This document shows, one piece after another, positions 1 through 9,600 of a stretch of DNA of 64,000 nt (its first letter is position 1; every line of letters begins with the position of its first letter). Under the pieces are notes generated by a model, which saw nothing but the letters and a program-made list of their open reading frames with translations, ran no database searches and was not told the DNA's origin. Source of the DNA: Chitinophaga skermanii (GTDB lineage Bacteria; Bacteroidota; Bacteroidia; Chitinophagales; Chitinophagaceae); contig NZ_QLLL01000002.1 of the NCBI RefSeq assembly GCF_003259335.1, positions 771,885-835,884 of the forward strand, written 5' to 3'. The position numbers and the translations under genes were made by a program.

Positions 1-264
1 TTGCATATCTACTTTCAATACATGATCTTTTGCTCCCTCCCATTCGAAAGCAATAGCACTGGGTGCAGATACGGATAATACAGTAATGTTGAATTGATCG
101 GGAAATTCGGGGAATTGCCAAGTAACCGTTTTGCCGGTTTCCATACGGGCAGAACCTTTCGCGATGAAATAATTCGACATCTTTTGCGGGTCTACAATGG
201 CTTCGAATACTTCCTGGATGGGTTTCGCAATTTGAATCGCTGCTTTAATCTCGAGGTGGTTCAT
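1..264 (-). CDS. SRPBCC / AHSA1-family protein (partial)
   Basis: The 88 visible N-terminal residues start MNHLEIKAAIQIAKPIQEVF and contain DPQKMSNYFIAKGSARMETG followed by TWQFPEF. This is the usual opening of the AHSA1-like START/Bet v1 fold (activator of Hsp90 ATPase homologue family), which binds small hydrophobic ligands. The C-terminal part lies beyond the left edge of the window. The start is the only in-frame ATG before the divergent gene. Members are small cytoplasmic proteins of about 140-160 residues whose substrates are mostly unknown, so no specific role is claimed. Confidence 0.8.
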   Translation of the reverse strand, partial: MNHLEIKAAIQIAKPIQEVFEAIVDPQKMSNYFIAKGSARMETGKTVTWQFPEFPDQFNITVLSVSAPSAIAFEWEGAKDHVLKVDMQ

Positions 265-400
265 AAGATGTATGGTTTTAGATATACAATTTAAACAAAG
301 TTATGCGTACGACCAATTGATTTTTAATTCATTGACATATCAACCAACCTTCACAAAGCGACCTAAATTCCTTATATTGTGCAACAACAACTCCTCTCCT

Positions 401-877
401 ATGCGCTTTGAAACAAAACTCGACACATTTGGCAAGATCACTTCCGGCTGCATCGTATTACTAACCCTCGGTTTATTGTATACTGGCTTTGTTGATCCAG
501 CAAAACCCGTGTATGTAGGTGGCGCTATATTATTAGTGGTGGTATTGATTAGCTTAGGATTAAGTCCTCGATCCTATTCCATAGAAGAAGGACAGTTAAT
601 TATTCACCGTTTAGTGGGGCAGAAAAGAATTCCCTTGGCATCGATTACTGCTGCGCGCCATTTGGATCGTAGTGAATTAGGTATTGTGATGCGTACGATG
701 GGGATTGGTGGATTATTTGGATATATAGGGTCGTTTCATTCCAGCAAAATTGGTCATTACAGCAGTTGGACCACCAACCGTGATTCACTTGTGTTGATTG
801 AAACTGCTGATAAAAAGTATATGATTAGTCCTACTGATTACGATGGTTTTCTGCGCGCTTTCCAACAAGCAAAATAA
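401..877 (+). CDS. Two-helix membrane protein with bacterial PH-like domain
   Basis: This is a 158-residue protein. I chose the ATG at 401 rather than 272 because the extra N-terminal segment is not protein-like and would sit in the divergent promoter region. Two hydrophobic segments (about residues 14-30 and 36-55) are followed by a soluble domain. That domain begins PRSYSIEEGQLIIHRLVGQK and holds an IPLASITAARHLD stretch, the layout of bacterial pleckstrin-homology-like domains (inferred, no search run). The C-terminal domain probably lies in the cytoplasm. Its function is unknown. The next genes are convergent and begin only 3 bp after this stop. Confidence 0.7.
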   Translation: MRFETKLDTFGKITSGCIVLLTLGLLYTGFVDPAKPVYVGGAILLVVVLISLGLSPRSYSIEEGQLIIHRLVGQKRIPLASITAARHLDRSELGIVMRTMGIGGLFGYIGSFHSSKIGHYSSWTTNRDSLVLIETADKKYMISPTDYDGFLRAFQQAK

Positions 878-880
878 GCG

Positions 881-1453
881 TTATACTTGTTCTTTCGGTG
901 GATTGGGTTCTGTGATAATTTGCCATTTATTTTGCATATCGAAATCGTGTGGTTTATTACGACGTCTTTCTTGTATGAGAAACCAGAAAATAATCGGTGG
1001 CATAATACAGCCCATACATCCAGCTGTGCGTGGTGGCAGAATGGGATAATAGATCGTTTGAATATCTTTAAAGGCAATGGTTTTGTATTGAAAGCTATCG
1101 ATTTGCACATACAGCTGTTTGTACAGGTGTGTTTTCTTATCCATCAAAATAGCACCGGCATATCGCCAATTCTTCCCTCCTTGCAGGCTGTTATATTCTA
1201 CCGTGTCGCCAATTATTAATGGCGCTTGCAAGGTAATACTATCGGTAGTTATGCTGTAAGTTAACCAACGGTTGACATCCTTTTCATTATAGCGTATGGT
1301 ATCTTTCGAGGTTACAATACCTATATCGTCATTGGGTAATATGCGTACTTTCTTTCTACCTTTTGTAAGGTACATGGTTGTTTGTGCAGCAACAAATTGT
1401 ACTTCACCCAATAACACGCAGCATATCATTCCAAACAGCAATAATTTCTTCAT
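881..1453 (-). CDS. Secreted protein of unknown function, copy B of a tandem pair
   Basis: The protein has 190 residues from the ATG at 1453. A longer reading from 1510 would put 19 residues before an obvious signal peptide (MKKLLLFGMICCVLLGEVQFVAAQ), so I reject it. It is clearly paralogous to the gene just upstream (1465-2043). Both have YL-K--KKVR, D-IGI-T-KDT, DSITLQ-PL, a Y--VDSF-Y---A-KDI stretch, and two cysteines near the C-terminus (here GCMGC) before a short hydrophobic segment and a basic tail. The gap to the upstream copy is 11 bp, so the two are likely co-transcribed. I do not recognise the family. Export to the periplasm or outer membrane is likely. Confidence 0.75.
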   Translation of the reverse strand: MKKLLLFGMICCVLLGEVQFVAAQTTMYLTKGRKKVRILPNDDIGIVTSKDTIRYNEKDVNRWLTYSITTDSITLQAPLIIGDTVEYNSLQGGKNWRYAGAILMDKKTHLYKQLYVQIDSFQYKTIAFKDIQTIYYPILPPRTAGCMGCIMPPIIFWFLIQERRRNKPHDFDMQNKWQIITEPNPPKEQV

Positions 1454-1464
1454 CGATAAGTACT

Positions 1465-2043
1465 TTATTTTTTGGCAACAGGAAGTGAATCTTCTACAAC
1501 TATTTTCCATTGTTTATCACGAATAGGCATACGGCGATAATGCCAACGTTTACGATTGTAGGCAATTAAATATATCGTTACAGGTGGCACCCAGCAATAT
1601 TGGCAATCCCGATTATCATGCGGCAATAGCACGTATTCGAAACTAGTGATATCTTTTAAGGCGAATGATTGATATGCAAAGCTATCTACTACGAGATATG
1701 TACGCCGGTAGGTGGCTCTTCTTTCACCAACCCATTCCCCGTTTACAAAACGGTATGGTGCCGGTAAACCATTACCATTCATTACAATCGTGTCGTGGTA
1801 TTTAAGGGGACGCTGTAACGTAATACTATCATGCGATACACTGTGGATAAGTGGGCGAAGTGGATTGTCTTTTCCCATGTAATTCAATGTATCTTTGATG
1901 GTCGCTATGCCTATTTCATCTTGCAAATAGACGCGCACTTTTTTCTTTTTCTTCACTAGGTACAACGTTGGCTGTGCGGCTGCGATTGTTATTCCCCCCA
2001 AAAGGGTGATAAAGAAAGTGATAAAGAAAATGTATGTTTTCAC
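1465..2043 (-). CDS. Secreted protein of unknown function, copy A of a tandem pair
   Basis: This 192-residue protein has a clear signal peptide (about residues 1-23, ending IAAAQ). The mature part starts PTLYLVKKKKKVRVYLQDEI and shares its whole layout with the following gene. The shared parts include an IGIATIKDT motif, DSITLQRPLKY, a YLVVDSFAYQSFALKDITSF segment and a CQYC pair followed by a short hydrophobic stretch. The two form a leftward two-gene unit that looks like a tandem duplication with strong divergence. No enzymatic motif is visible. The CxxC-like pair could bind metal or form a disulfide, but that is speculation. Confidence 0.75.
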   Translation of the reverse strand: MKTYIFFITFFITLLGGITIAAAQPTLYLVKKKKKVRVYLQDEIGIATIKDTLNYMGKDNPLRPLIHSVSHDSITLQRPLKYHDTIVMNGNGLPAPYRFVNGEWVGERRATYRRTYLVVDSFAYQSFALKDITSFEYVLLPHDNRDCQYCWVPPVTIYLIAYNRKRWHYRRMPIRDKQWKIVVEDSLPVAKK

Positions 2044-2183
2044 GGTAAAGGAGTGTGTATATTCAAGATAGCAAAAGATATTGTTTTATCAAATATTCGT
2101 ATGAAGTTTGATGGCAAATAAACTTATCATGCTTTAATTTAATTACATTCGCCCTCCAATATATTTAACGACCAACTCAACCG

Positions 2184-2672
2184 ATGCATCGATTTTTCTT
2201 GAATCCCAGCTTTATTCAACGAGCTAGGAAGCGTTTATGGCAGCAATTATTTTTTTTCTATGGATTGATGCTCATTATTTTAGGTAGTTACTACTATGCT
2301 TACAAACCCACAATAAGCGAAGTTTTCCAATCTAAAAATCTCTTCTCCCTTATCCTTATCCCATTACTCATCGTTTTCCTTTGTAGCATGGCCCCTAGGC
2401 GTGCTGTTAAACGAATGCGAAGAATTAAAGCGTATGTTTTAACCATTAGTGACAATGAAATTATGCTTTCCCTAGGCAAAGAAGGCGAGATTACGATGCA
2501 TTACTTCGAAGTATCGGAAATATACAAATTCCCTAATGGGGATATCCTGGTAAAAAACGCGAATAACTCTAAAGGCATCCATGTACCTTATTGTATAGAA
2601 TTACCCAACGAAGTAGAAAGCTTATTAGCCAGCTTTAAACCACTGATTGTTGTTCCGCCGCCTACTAAATAA
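2184..2672 (+). CDS. Small membrane protein of unknown function
   Basis: The protein has 162 residues. Hydrophobic segments lie at about 22-40 (FFFYGLMLIILGSYYYAY) and 51-69 (NLFSLILIPLLIVFLCSM), followed by a basic patch (RRAVKRMRRIK) that places the C-terminal domain in the cytoplasm. The C-terminal part (YVLTISDNEIMLSLGKEGEI and on) alternates short beta strands, much as in the PH-like protein at 401-877, so it may be a distant relative of that layout (inference). It faces the divergent tandem pair across 140 bp and converges on the aldolase-like gene at a shared terminator. Confidence 0.7.
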   Translation: MHRFFLNPSFIQRARKRLWQQLFFFYGLMLIILGSYYYAYKPTISEVFQSKNLFSLILIPLLIVFLCSMAPRRAVKRMRRIKAYVLTISDNEIMLSLGKEGEITMHYFEVSEIYKFPNGDILVKNANNSKGIHVPYCIELPNEVESLLASFKPLIVVPPPTK

Positions 2673-2675
2673 AAA

Positions 2676-2700
2676 AAGCATCCCAGGAGGATGCTTCAAT
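2676..2700. terminator. Bidirectional rho-independent terminator
   Basis: An AAGCATCC arm (2676-2683) pairs with GGATGCTT (2689-2696) around a 5-nt loop. A run of A precedes it and a T-rich stretch follows, so it can stop transcripts from both convergent neighbours. Confidence 0.75.
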
Positions 2701-2701
2701 T

Positions 2702-3730
2702 TTATGATTTGTAGGCTTGTACAGCTGCTATAAAACGATCGACTTGCTCGGCCGGCGTTGCCCACGAGGTAATGAGCCTAACAGCGGTATGGGATTCATC
2801 TATTTTCTTCCAACTAAAGAACCCAAATTCTTTCGACAACTCGGTGATAAGCGCATTGGGCAAAATAGGGAATATTTGGTTGGTAACAGATGGTGTGAGG
2901 AAACCATAACCCAATTCTCTGAACACCTTCGCCATGCGTTGTGCTAACCCGTTGGCATGCTTGGCCAAATCAAACATCAAATCATCTTTCAACAACGCTG
3001 CGAATTGCACACCTAAAAGCCTTCCTTTTGCCATTAAGGCTCCACGCTGCTTCATATGGTATTTAAAATCCTTTTTGAGGCTGTCATTGCTAATGATAAT
3101 GGCTTCGCCCAGCAATGCCCCCACTTTCGTTCCACCGAGGTAGAAAACATCGGTTAAAGCGGCAATATCTGCCAGTTGCAGGTCGTTTCCTTCCGCCATT
3201 AATCCCATGGCCATACGTGCACCATCCATGAAAAGCAATAAGTTATTTGCTTTGCAATAGGCGGATAACTCGGCTACTTCGCTTTTTGTATAATGGGTAC
3301 CTATTTCTGTTGTGTTGGAAATGTACACGATGCGGGGTTTCACGGTATGATATTCCGGGAATTTCTTCAACAAGTGTGCAAAATCTGCGGGGCGTAGTTT
3401 ACCATCTGGCGTTTTCACGGTTTCAATCTTATGTCCTGTTGCTTCAATGGCACCGGCTTCGTGGTTGTTAATATGTCCTGTTTCTACGGCAATAATAGAC
3501 TCGAAAGGTTTTAATGCCGACACTAAAACGAGTAAGTTAGCGAGTGTTCCGCCGGCTACCATATGCACATCTACGGGCGTAGCACCACATTTCTCGCGGA
3601 TATACTGTACGGCTTGCAAGGTGAACTCGTCGTTACCATAACCAGGTTGTTGGGTGAGATTACTGTCAGCTAAAGCGGCTAGAATATTGGGGTGACATCC
3701 TTCGCTATAATCATTCGTAAAATTGTACAT
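2702..3730 (-). CDS. Low-specificity threonine aldolase-like PLP enzyme
   Basis: This 342-residue protein belongs to the beta-eliminating lyase / threonine aldolase fold-type I PLP family, which cleaves L-threonine or allo-threonine to glycine and acetaldehyde. Visible marks are MYNFTNDYSEGCHPNILAAL at the N-terminus, HMVAGGTLANL (cofactor phosphate region), ETGHINNHEAGA, LFMDGARMAMGL with the aspartate expected to contact the PLP ring nitrogen, and FYLGGTKVGAL with the expected Schiff-base lysine. Length is normal for the family. It is cytosolic and stands alone. The exact amino acid substrate cannot be read from the sequence. Confidence 0.85.
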   Translation of the reverse strand: MYNFTNDYSEGCHPNILAALADSNLTQQPGYGNDEFTLQAVQYIREKCGATPVDVHMVAGGTLANLLVLVSALKPFESIIAVETGHINNHEAGAIEATGHKIETVKTPDGKLRPADFAHLLKKFPEYHTVKPRIVYISNTTEIGTHYTKSEVAELSAYCKANNLLLFMDGARMAMGLMAEGNDLQLADIAALTDVFYLGGTKVGALLGEAIIISNDSLKKDFKYHMKQRGALMAKGRLLGVQFAALLKDDLMFDLAKHANGLAQRMAKVFRELGYGFLTPSVTNQIFPILPNALITELSKEFGFFSWKKIDESHTAVRLITSWATPAEQVDRFIAAVQAYKS

Positions 3731-3780
3731 ACCATCATTTTTTAGTGCTGCACAAAATTACAAAGCCGGTATGTAAAATG

Positions 3781-4146
3781 CTACAAATCTTTTGCCGCAT
3801 CAAATACTACGCGGATGGGTCCCCGGATATGTTCGTTAAATAAGTATAGATCTTCCGAAGGAATCCAATATTCATCGTGTAATGCACCTCCTACGTTCTC
3901 TACCGTGTATTTCTGTAGGAAAATGGCATCTACATCAAACGCGGTAACGAAACCTTGACCGTATGCAGGCACATTCCACTCCAGCGTAATTTGCTTGGCA
4001 TACTCGAAGTTAGCAACGGGGTAAAAAATAGGTTGATCCGGCAAACGTGGCGGAAACGCTGTGAAGTTGCTGGCAGCGATAAGGGCTAATTCGTGTTGGT
4101 TAACGGGGCGGAACAATGTTACTTTCTGTTGTTTCATCTTATTCAA
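3781..4146 (-). CDS. Small conserved protein of the ADP-ribosylation/crystallin J1-labelled family
   Basis: The 121-residue cytosolic protein opens with KVTLFRPVNQHELALIAASN and then has FTAFPPRLPDQPIFYPVANF and YAKQITLEWN. I recall this pattern from short bacterial proteins that databases label ADP-ribosylation/crystallin J1. That label comes from genome annotation, and this short protein contains no ADP-ribosylglycohydrolase domain. No catalytic residues are evident and the function is unknown. Start alternatives are the ATGs at 4146 and 4137; either leaves the conserved region intact. Confidence 0.65.
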   Translation of the reverse strand: MNKMKQQKVTLFRPVNQHELALIAASNFTAFPPRLPDQPIFYPVANFEYAKQITLEWNVPAYGQGFVTAFDVDAIFLQKYTVENVGGALHDEYWIPSEDLYLFNEHIRGPIRVVFDAAKDL

Positions 4147-4231
4147 TTATTGTGTAAAGATAACACAAAAAGGGCTGTCTTATTTATTAACAAACTATGC
4201 AAACAATTATGTGGATCATGTAGTATAAAAA

Positions 4232-4261
4232 AAACCTTGCAAACAAGCGTTTACAAGGTTT
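4232..4261 (-). terminator. Terminator after the fatty acid hydroxylase gene
   Basis: AAACCTTG (4232-4239) pairs with CAAGGTTT (4254-4261). Read on the minus strand the hairpin is followed by a run of T, so it terminates the gene ending at 4287. Confidence 0.8.
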
Positions 4262-4286
4262 GTATTTGAATTAGGAACTAGCATTA

Positions 4287-5072
4287 CTAGTTGTCAACCT
4301 TACCGAATCTCTTCTCTTGAATTTTATCATAGGATGTAACGTATTGGGGATTCTCTGTTCCCATCATACGATCCCATACACGGAAGTAGAGGCCGTAATT
4401 GCCTTTGAACTTTGAGTGGTGAAGGTTGTGATAGGTAGAGGTATTTAAAATCTCGAACAAGAATGATTTTCTAAAGTTTTTAGGCATGATTTCATACCCT
4501 AAGTGGCCATATACATTAATCAATAGCGACGATAAACTAAACAGCATCACCGACAATGGGTGCATGGGCATCACGAATACCAGTACTAATACTACCCCGC
4601 CTTCTGCGAATGCTTCGAGTACATGGAAAGAGTAGGCTGTCCATGGCGAAGGATTGGTAGATTTATGATGAACGAGGTGTGTGAAGTTAAATAGTTTATC
4701 GTGGTGAAGGATGCGGTGCATCCAATAGAAGTACGTATCATGTACTACCAACGCTAAAGCTACACTGATGGGAATCCACCATAATGGGTATGCATCCAAT
4801 TCCATGTAAATAAACGAGTACGGGCGTACAAAATCCGAGAATGCAAAGATCGCAACCGTAGCCAAGATCAAAGACGACATAGAAGAATGTAAGATCTCGC
4901 GTGCGAAATCCTTTTTCTTGGCTTGCTTCTCTTGAATTTTGTTCTTGAAAAGCTTTGCAGCCAATAGTTTGTAAAACACGAAAAATGCGATACCTGCGAT
5001 GATGTAATAACGCAATAATGTTAATACCGCTTCGCTGAATACGTAGGTGAAGAATGTTTTCATAGCAATCAT
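4287..5072 (-). CDS. Sterol desaturase / fatty acid hydroxylase family protein
   Basis: This integral membrane di-iron oxygenase has 261 residues. Histidine clusters are visible at about 111-124 (HDTYFYWMHRILHH), 132-136 (HLVHH) and 215-219 (HNLHH), with further histidines near 150 and 190. These match the eight-histidine metal site of the family. Four or more hydrophobic segments surround them. Family members hydroxylate or desaturate lipids such as fatty acids, sterols or carotenoids; the substrate here is unknown. The start could be the ATG at 5072 or 5063. It lies downstream of SusD but a hairpin separates them, so it is probably transcribed on its own. Confidence 0.85.
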   Translation of the reverse strand: MIAMKTFFTYVFSEAVLTLLRYYIIAGIAFFVFYKLLAAKLFKNKIQEKQAKKKDFAREILHSSMSSLILATVAIFAFSDFVRPYSFIYMELDAYPLWWIPISVALALVVHDTYFYWMHRILHHDKLFNFTHLVHHKSTNPSPWTAYSFHVLEAFAEGGVVLVLVFVMPMHPLSVMLFSLSSLLINVYGHLGYEIMPKNFRKSFLFEILNTSTYHNLHHSKFKGNYGLYFRVWDRMMGTENPQYVTSYDKIQEKRFGKVDN

Positions 5073-5084
5073 GTTTTTATGTAA

Positions 5085-5113
5085 AGCCCCGCGCCGTTTG
5101 AGATCACGGGGCT
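5085..5113 (-). terminator. Probable terminator after SusD 1
   Basis: AGCCCCG (5085-5091) pairs with CGGGGCT (5107-5113). It lies 24 bp past the SusD stop, with only a short T-rich tail on the minus strand. Confidence 0.55.
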
Positions 5114-5136
5114 GTTAAAATGGCGAAAGGAAAATA

Positions 5137-6624
5137 TTAGTACCCTTTGTTTTGACCGAGGGCTGGGTTGGCTTGCAAATCCTCCTTTGGAATAGGTAGC
5201 AACAAGCGGTAATCGACCCAAGGCTGTTTGTAGGTCAATTTCGATAATACACTACTCGCTAAACCACGACGTTTTAAATCGAACCAACGGTGGCCTTGCT
5301 CTCCCATAAATTCCACTTGGCGTTCATGCATAATTGCATTGAGCAAAGCTTCTTTTCCGCTGGCTGTTGTATTTTCTAACCCGGCTCTTTTGCGCACAAC
5401 ATTGAGATCGTTGGCAGCAGTAGCATCTCCCAGCTCTGCTTTTGCTTCGGCAGCGATAAGGTATAATTCGGCGGAACGGAAAATTACGAGCGTTTGTGGT
5501 TGAGGATAAAAGGTATTAGCTTCAACACCTCTATACTTTTTCAGAAATAAATCACCCACCCCGTTATATGGTGCATCATCTGGTACAGGGAAAGTATCGC
5601 ACCAATTTACCCTACGTAGATCACCCACCTCAAAAGTATTTATAATGGTTGGGGTGAAAATATTTTTAGGTCGCACAAAACTAGTAAACCCTTCAAAAAA
5701 GGTTGGATCTTTATACAAAAAATCCAAAGTAGGATCATAATCAAAAGTATTACCTATAAGTTCCTGGTCCATTAAAACATTACCCGACGCTGTAAGGTAA
5801 TTGAGTTTTAGACCAAAAATAGTTTCTTTGCTACCTGGCTCGAAGGTATTTTTCAAATCTGGATCTAATGGGAACAAATTGGTATTGATTAATTCTTCCG
5901 CCAATTCCTTCGCTTGTTGGAATTTCTTTTGGTACAAATACACCCTTGCTAACAAAGCTTTAGCAACATATTTATTAGCCCGAATACGTTCGCCACCAGA
6001 AACATTATAGTTAGCTGGTAGCTGGTTGATAGCCTCTTGTAAGTCGGACTCTATTTGTTGATATACTTTCCCTGGGGTAGAACGCTCTAAGTATTGTATT
6101 TCATTTATATTAGAAGTAGTAACAACTGGGATCGGACCGTAAAAGTTCGTCAAATAGAAATGCATCAAGGCCCGCACAAATTTACATTCACCGTTGATCT
6201 GTGCACGTGCACTATCCGTAAATAATGTAGAAGTAGAAGCAGCAGCCCCTTCAATTACCGAATTGGCTGTATAGATGATCTTATAGCCAGTATTCCAAAT
6301 AGGTCCATCTGCTAAGATAGAATTCTGATGATATTGTGATGTGTAGTATGCATAAGCCTCCACATCAACTTGTGCATTCAAATTTTTCAATTCATCCGAT
6401 AGTAAGCCACCTATATAAGTAGCTCCACCATTCATGATTGATAAACCATTATTCACCATCAACGAATAAACACCTGACAAAGCAGCATAAGCTTTTGTAT
6501 TATCTGCAAATGCTCTTTCATTCCCGATACTATTGCTCGGTGGATCTATCTCTATCATCTTCTTACATCCTATGATAGGTAATATGCAAGCAAATATTAT
6601 TAAAACGTTTTTATTAAGATTCAT
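5137..6624 (-). CDS. SusD/RagB family outer membrane lipoprotein (system 1)
   Basis: The protein has 495 residues from the ATG at 6624. I prefer this start over 6651 because it begins directly at the signal peptide (MNLNKNVLIIFACILPIIGC), whose Cys20 is the lipidation site. An N-terminal SusD-like TPR region (AYAALSGVYSLM, KFVRALMHFYLTNFYGPIPV) is followed by the C-terminal SusD signature (AELYLIAAEAKAELGDATAA and then ERQVEFMGEQGHRWFDLKRR). It is the surface lid that captures ligand for the SusC channel encoded 26 bp upstream. Its operon also encodes a secreted metalloprotease, which points to a peptide-related ligand (inference). Confidence 0.93.
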   Translation of the reverse strand: MNLNKNVLIIFACILPIIGCKKMIEIDPPSNSIGNERAFADNTKAYAALSGVYSLMVNNGLSIMNGGATYIGGLLSDELKNLNAQVDVEAYAYYTSQYHQNSILADGPIWNTGYKIIYTANSVIEGAAASTSTLFTDSARAQINGECKFVRALMHFYLTNFYGPIPVVTTSNINEIQYLERSTPGKVYQQIESDLQEAINQLPANYNVSGGERIRANKYVAKALLARVYLYQKKFQQAKELAEELINTNLFPLDPDLKNTFEPGSKETIFGLKLNYLTASGNVLMDQELIGNTFDYDPTLDFLYKDPTFFEGFTSFVRPKNIFTPTIINTFEVGDLRRVNWCDTFPVPDDAPYNGVGDLFLKKYRGVEANTFYPQPQTLVIFRSAELYLIAAEAKAELGDATAANDLNVVRKRAGLENTTASGKEALLNAIMHERQVEFMGEQGHRWFDLKRRGLASSVLSKLTYKQPWVDYRLLLPIPKEDLQANPALGQNKGY

Positions 6625-6650
6625 ATGATTGCGATAATAAAAATTAAACA

Positions 6651-9600
6651 TTACAAACCCACCGACAATGTAATAGTATATGTGCGTGTTGGCGGCATTG
6701 AGCTAACGGTTGCCATATAGTTTACCTCTGGATCAACACCCTGGTAATTCGTAATCAACAACAAATTATTAACGCCCAAACCAAGACTTGCAGTCCTCAA
6801 TTTAGCTTTCTGTAAATATTTTGATGGCAACATGTAATTCATGCTTAATTGGTTAATTCTAAAGACATTCACTTTTTCATATTGCCCATCTGATAATCTA
6901 AACATTGAGCTTATTTCATCAAAATTAGTGGTTGCACGTGGCGCTGTAGCATTTTGACCAGGATGCGTCCAACGATTTCTATACATCTCGTAGGAAACAT
7001 TGCCTATGCCTCCCATTTGTTGAGAAACAGCGCTATAGGCATTCATTCTCTTAAAATAAAACGAGATGTCCACGCTGATATTTTTATATGATAAGCCGGT
7101 ATTACCACCTAAATTCAAACGTGGTGTAGGTGTAACCGCTACCACTCGATCATCATCTTTTGTGCCTGCCGGTACACTGTAATTGGTTTTAATAGACCCA
7201 TCTTTATTAGCATCTAAATATGTGTATTTACCCGTTTGAGGATCGATACCTGTATATTTCAAGACATACACTTCATCAATAGGTTTTCCGATCACATAGC
7301 GAGAGTAATAAGGTGATTTCTCTAAACTAGGATAGCTTAACAATTCATTTCTATTATTAGAAGCAGTAAAAGATGTACGCCAATTCCATTTTTTACCTTG
7401 GATAATATGTGCACTTAAAGAGGCATTCACACCTGTATTTAATACAGAAGCTGGACTATTGGCTGTATAGCTTGTAAAACCGGTAAAGCTTCCTGTTGGA
7501 AAACTAATAAGCTGGTCGTCACTTATCTTGCGATACCATTCGCCATTGAAAGTAAGGCGATCGTTGAAAAAGCCTAGGTTAATACCCAAGTTTAGCATTT
7601 TAGAATTTGACCAATGGAATTTATCATTTGCTTGTAAAGAAATTAATAAGGGCATAATATCCCCTTCATAAGAAGCTAAGCCATTTTGCGTAGCCCATTG
7701 AATTAAGTATTGGTAATCACCTATACCTTGCTCACCTGTAATACCATAGCTACCATAGAACTTCAATAGCGACATTTCCTTTGGCAATATACCTTTTAAC
7801 CATTCTTCTTCAGAAGCCACCCAACCTGCACCAATAGCTCCGAAATTGCCATATTGTTTACCTGGACCAAATTTGCTGCTACCATCTCTTCTACCACTCA
7901 GATTTAACATGTACTTCATCTCATAGATATACTCCGCACGGAAGAATGTACCTACATACTTATATTGTGATTTTGCTTCTGTTGCTTTAATCGTTGGCGC
8001 AAATGATAACGAACCAAGAAAATCATCCGTTAAATAATTCGAACCAGAAGTCAATAACATATTGGACGAAGTAGATTGATACGTACTACCTAATTGTGCG
8101 GTTAATAATCCATTCCCAACATTCTTAGAAAATCGTAGACCAGGCTCAACTGTCATGGTAGTATTCTTATTATCAGCTACCATTCTTTGCCCAGTTCGCT
8201 GGTTGGTGGAAGGGTCGAGGGAAGAAATAGGTACTATTTTCACCGTAGAACCTGTATTACGACTATAAGTGACGGCCACATTTCCTGTTAAGTAATCTGT
8301 AAATTGGTATTCTGCGTTAAAAGAACCGTTCACTGACATTGATTTCCTATCAATAGGTTGCTTCAGACTCATAAGCGACAGCCCCATTGCTTGCACTGCA
8401 TTCAGCTCTGCAAAGTTGATTTCTCCATTTTCTTTAAACAAACTCGGCGCATTGGGTACAAAGTTGGTAAGGTCCATCAAATTCGCCTGGTTATCCTTTG
8501 TAAAATTCAAAGTAAGACTTCCCATTACGCGAAACTTCTTGTTCTTACTATTGGAATTCACACTCATATTAAAACCTCCCGACTGCTGATCACCAGACAA
8601 TGATGTAATACTTTTCGTTTTCGTGTAATTCCCCGATAACGAATACGTATTTTGGTCCGTACCACCACTATAGTTTGCATTTACTTTTTGGTAAGATCCT
8701 TGACCTCCATACAAGTATTTTTGCCAATTGGTGTAACGCGTTGTATCCCATATCAACAAATCGCCTGCATAGCCAGGTGATCCTTTTTGTAGTGAGGGTG
8801 TTAATCCATCATTCGCAAATGCCTCTCTTCTCAGGTTTAAATAATCAGTCGTATTCAGTACATCATAAAACTTTGAAATAGTCGTAATACCTGCAGTATA
8901 ACCTATTGTTAAATTATTCCGACCGGCTTTCGCACGTTTTGTATTGATAATGATAACACCATTCGCACCCCTACTTCCGTAAATCGCGGTGGCATCTGCA
9001 TCTTTCAAAACACTAATAGACTCAATATCGCTCACATTCACACCGAATAGAGGACTCATACCATTCGTAAGGCCAGACTGGTCGAACCCACGAGAAACAG
9101 CATTTATTTGGCTAAAACTGTTTACTGTACTATTAGCTGGGGTTAATTCTAATACCGTAATTGGAATACCATCAATAATAATCAATGGATCTGCCGGCAT
9201 GGATGAATTTAGTGATCCTCTACCGCGGATTTCTATCTTAATAGGATCGGAAGGGTTGGCGCTTACCTGTGAAATAGTCATGCCTGGTACTTTACCTTGC
9301 AATGCCAACAATGGGTTCATTACTGGAAACTGCTCAATTTCCTTGCCTTGTACCGTGGTAATACTACCTGTGCTATAACGCTGCGATGTTTTGCCATAAC
9401 CACGTATTTGTACTTGATCGAGTTGGTTCTGGCTGGGTTCGAGCACCATAATAATAACCCCACCGGCTGCTCTTGTTTTTTTAGGTGTATACCCTATATA
9501 TGAAAACACTACCTCTTCATCTAAAGCCACCCCCTTCATTTCAAACTGCCCCTTTTCATTCGTTAGCGCCATCCGCTTTGTTTTCGTCGACATCACAGAT

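Noticed and set aside
1454-1510. N-terminal extension of the second secreted paralogue
   Set aside because: It would put 19 residues before a clear signal peptide and overlap the upstream gene's end.
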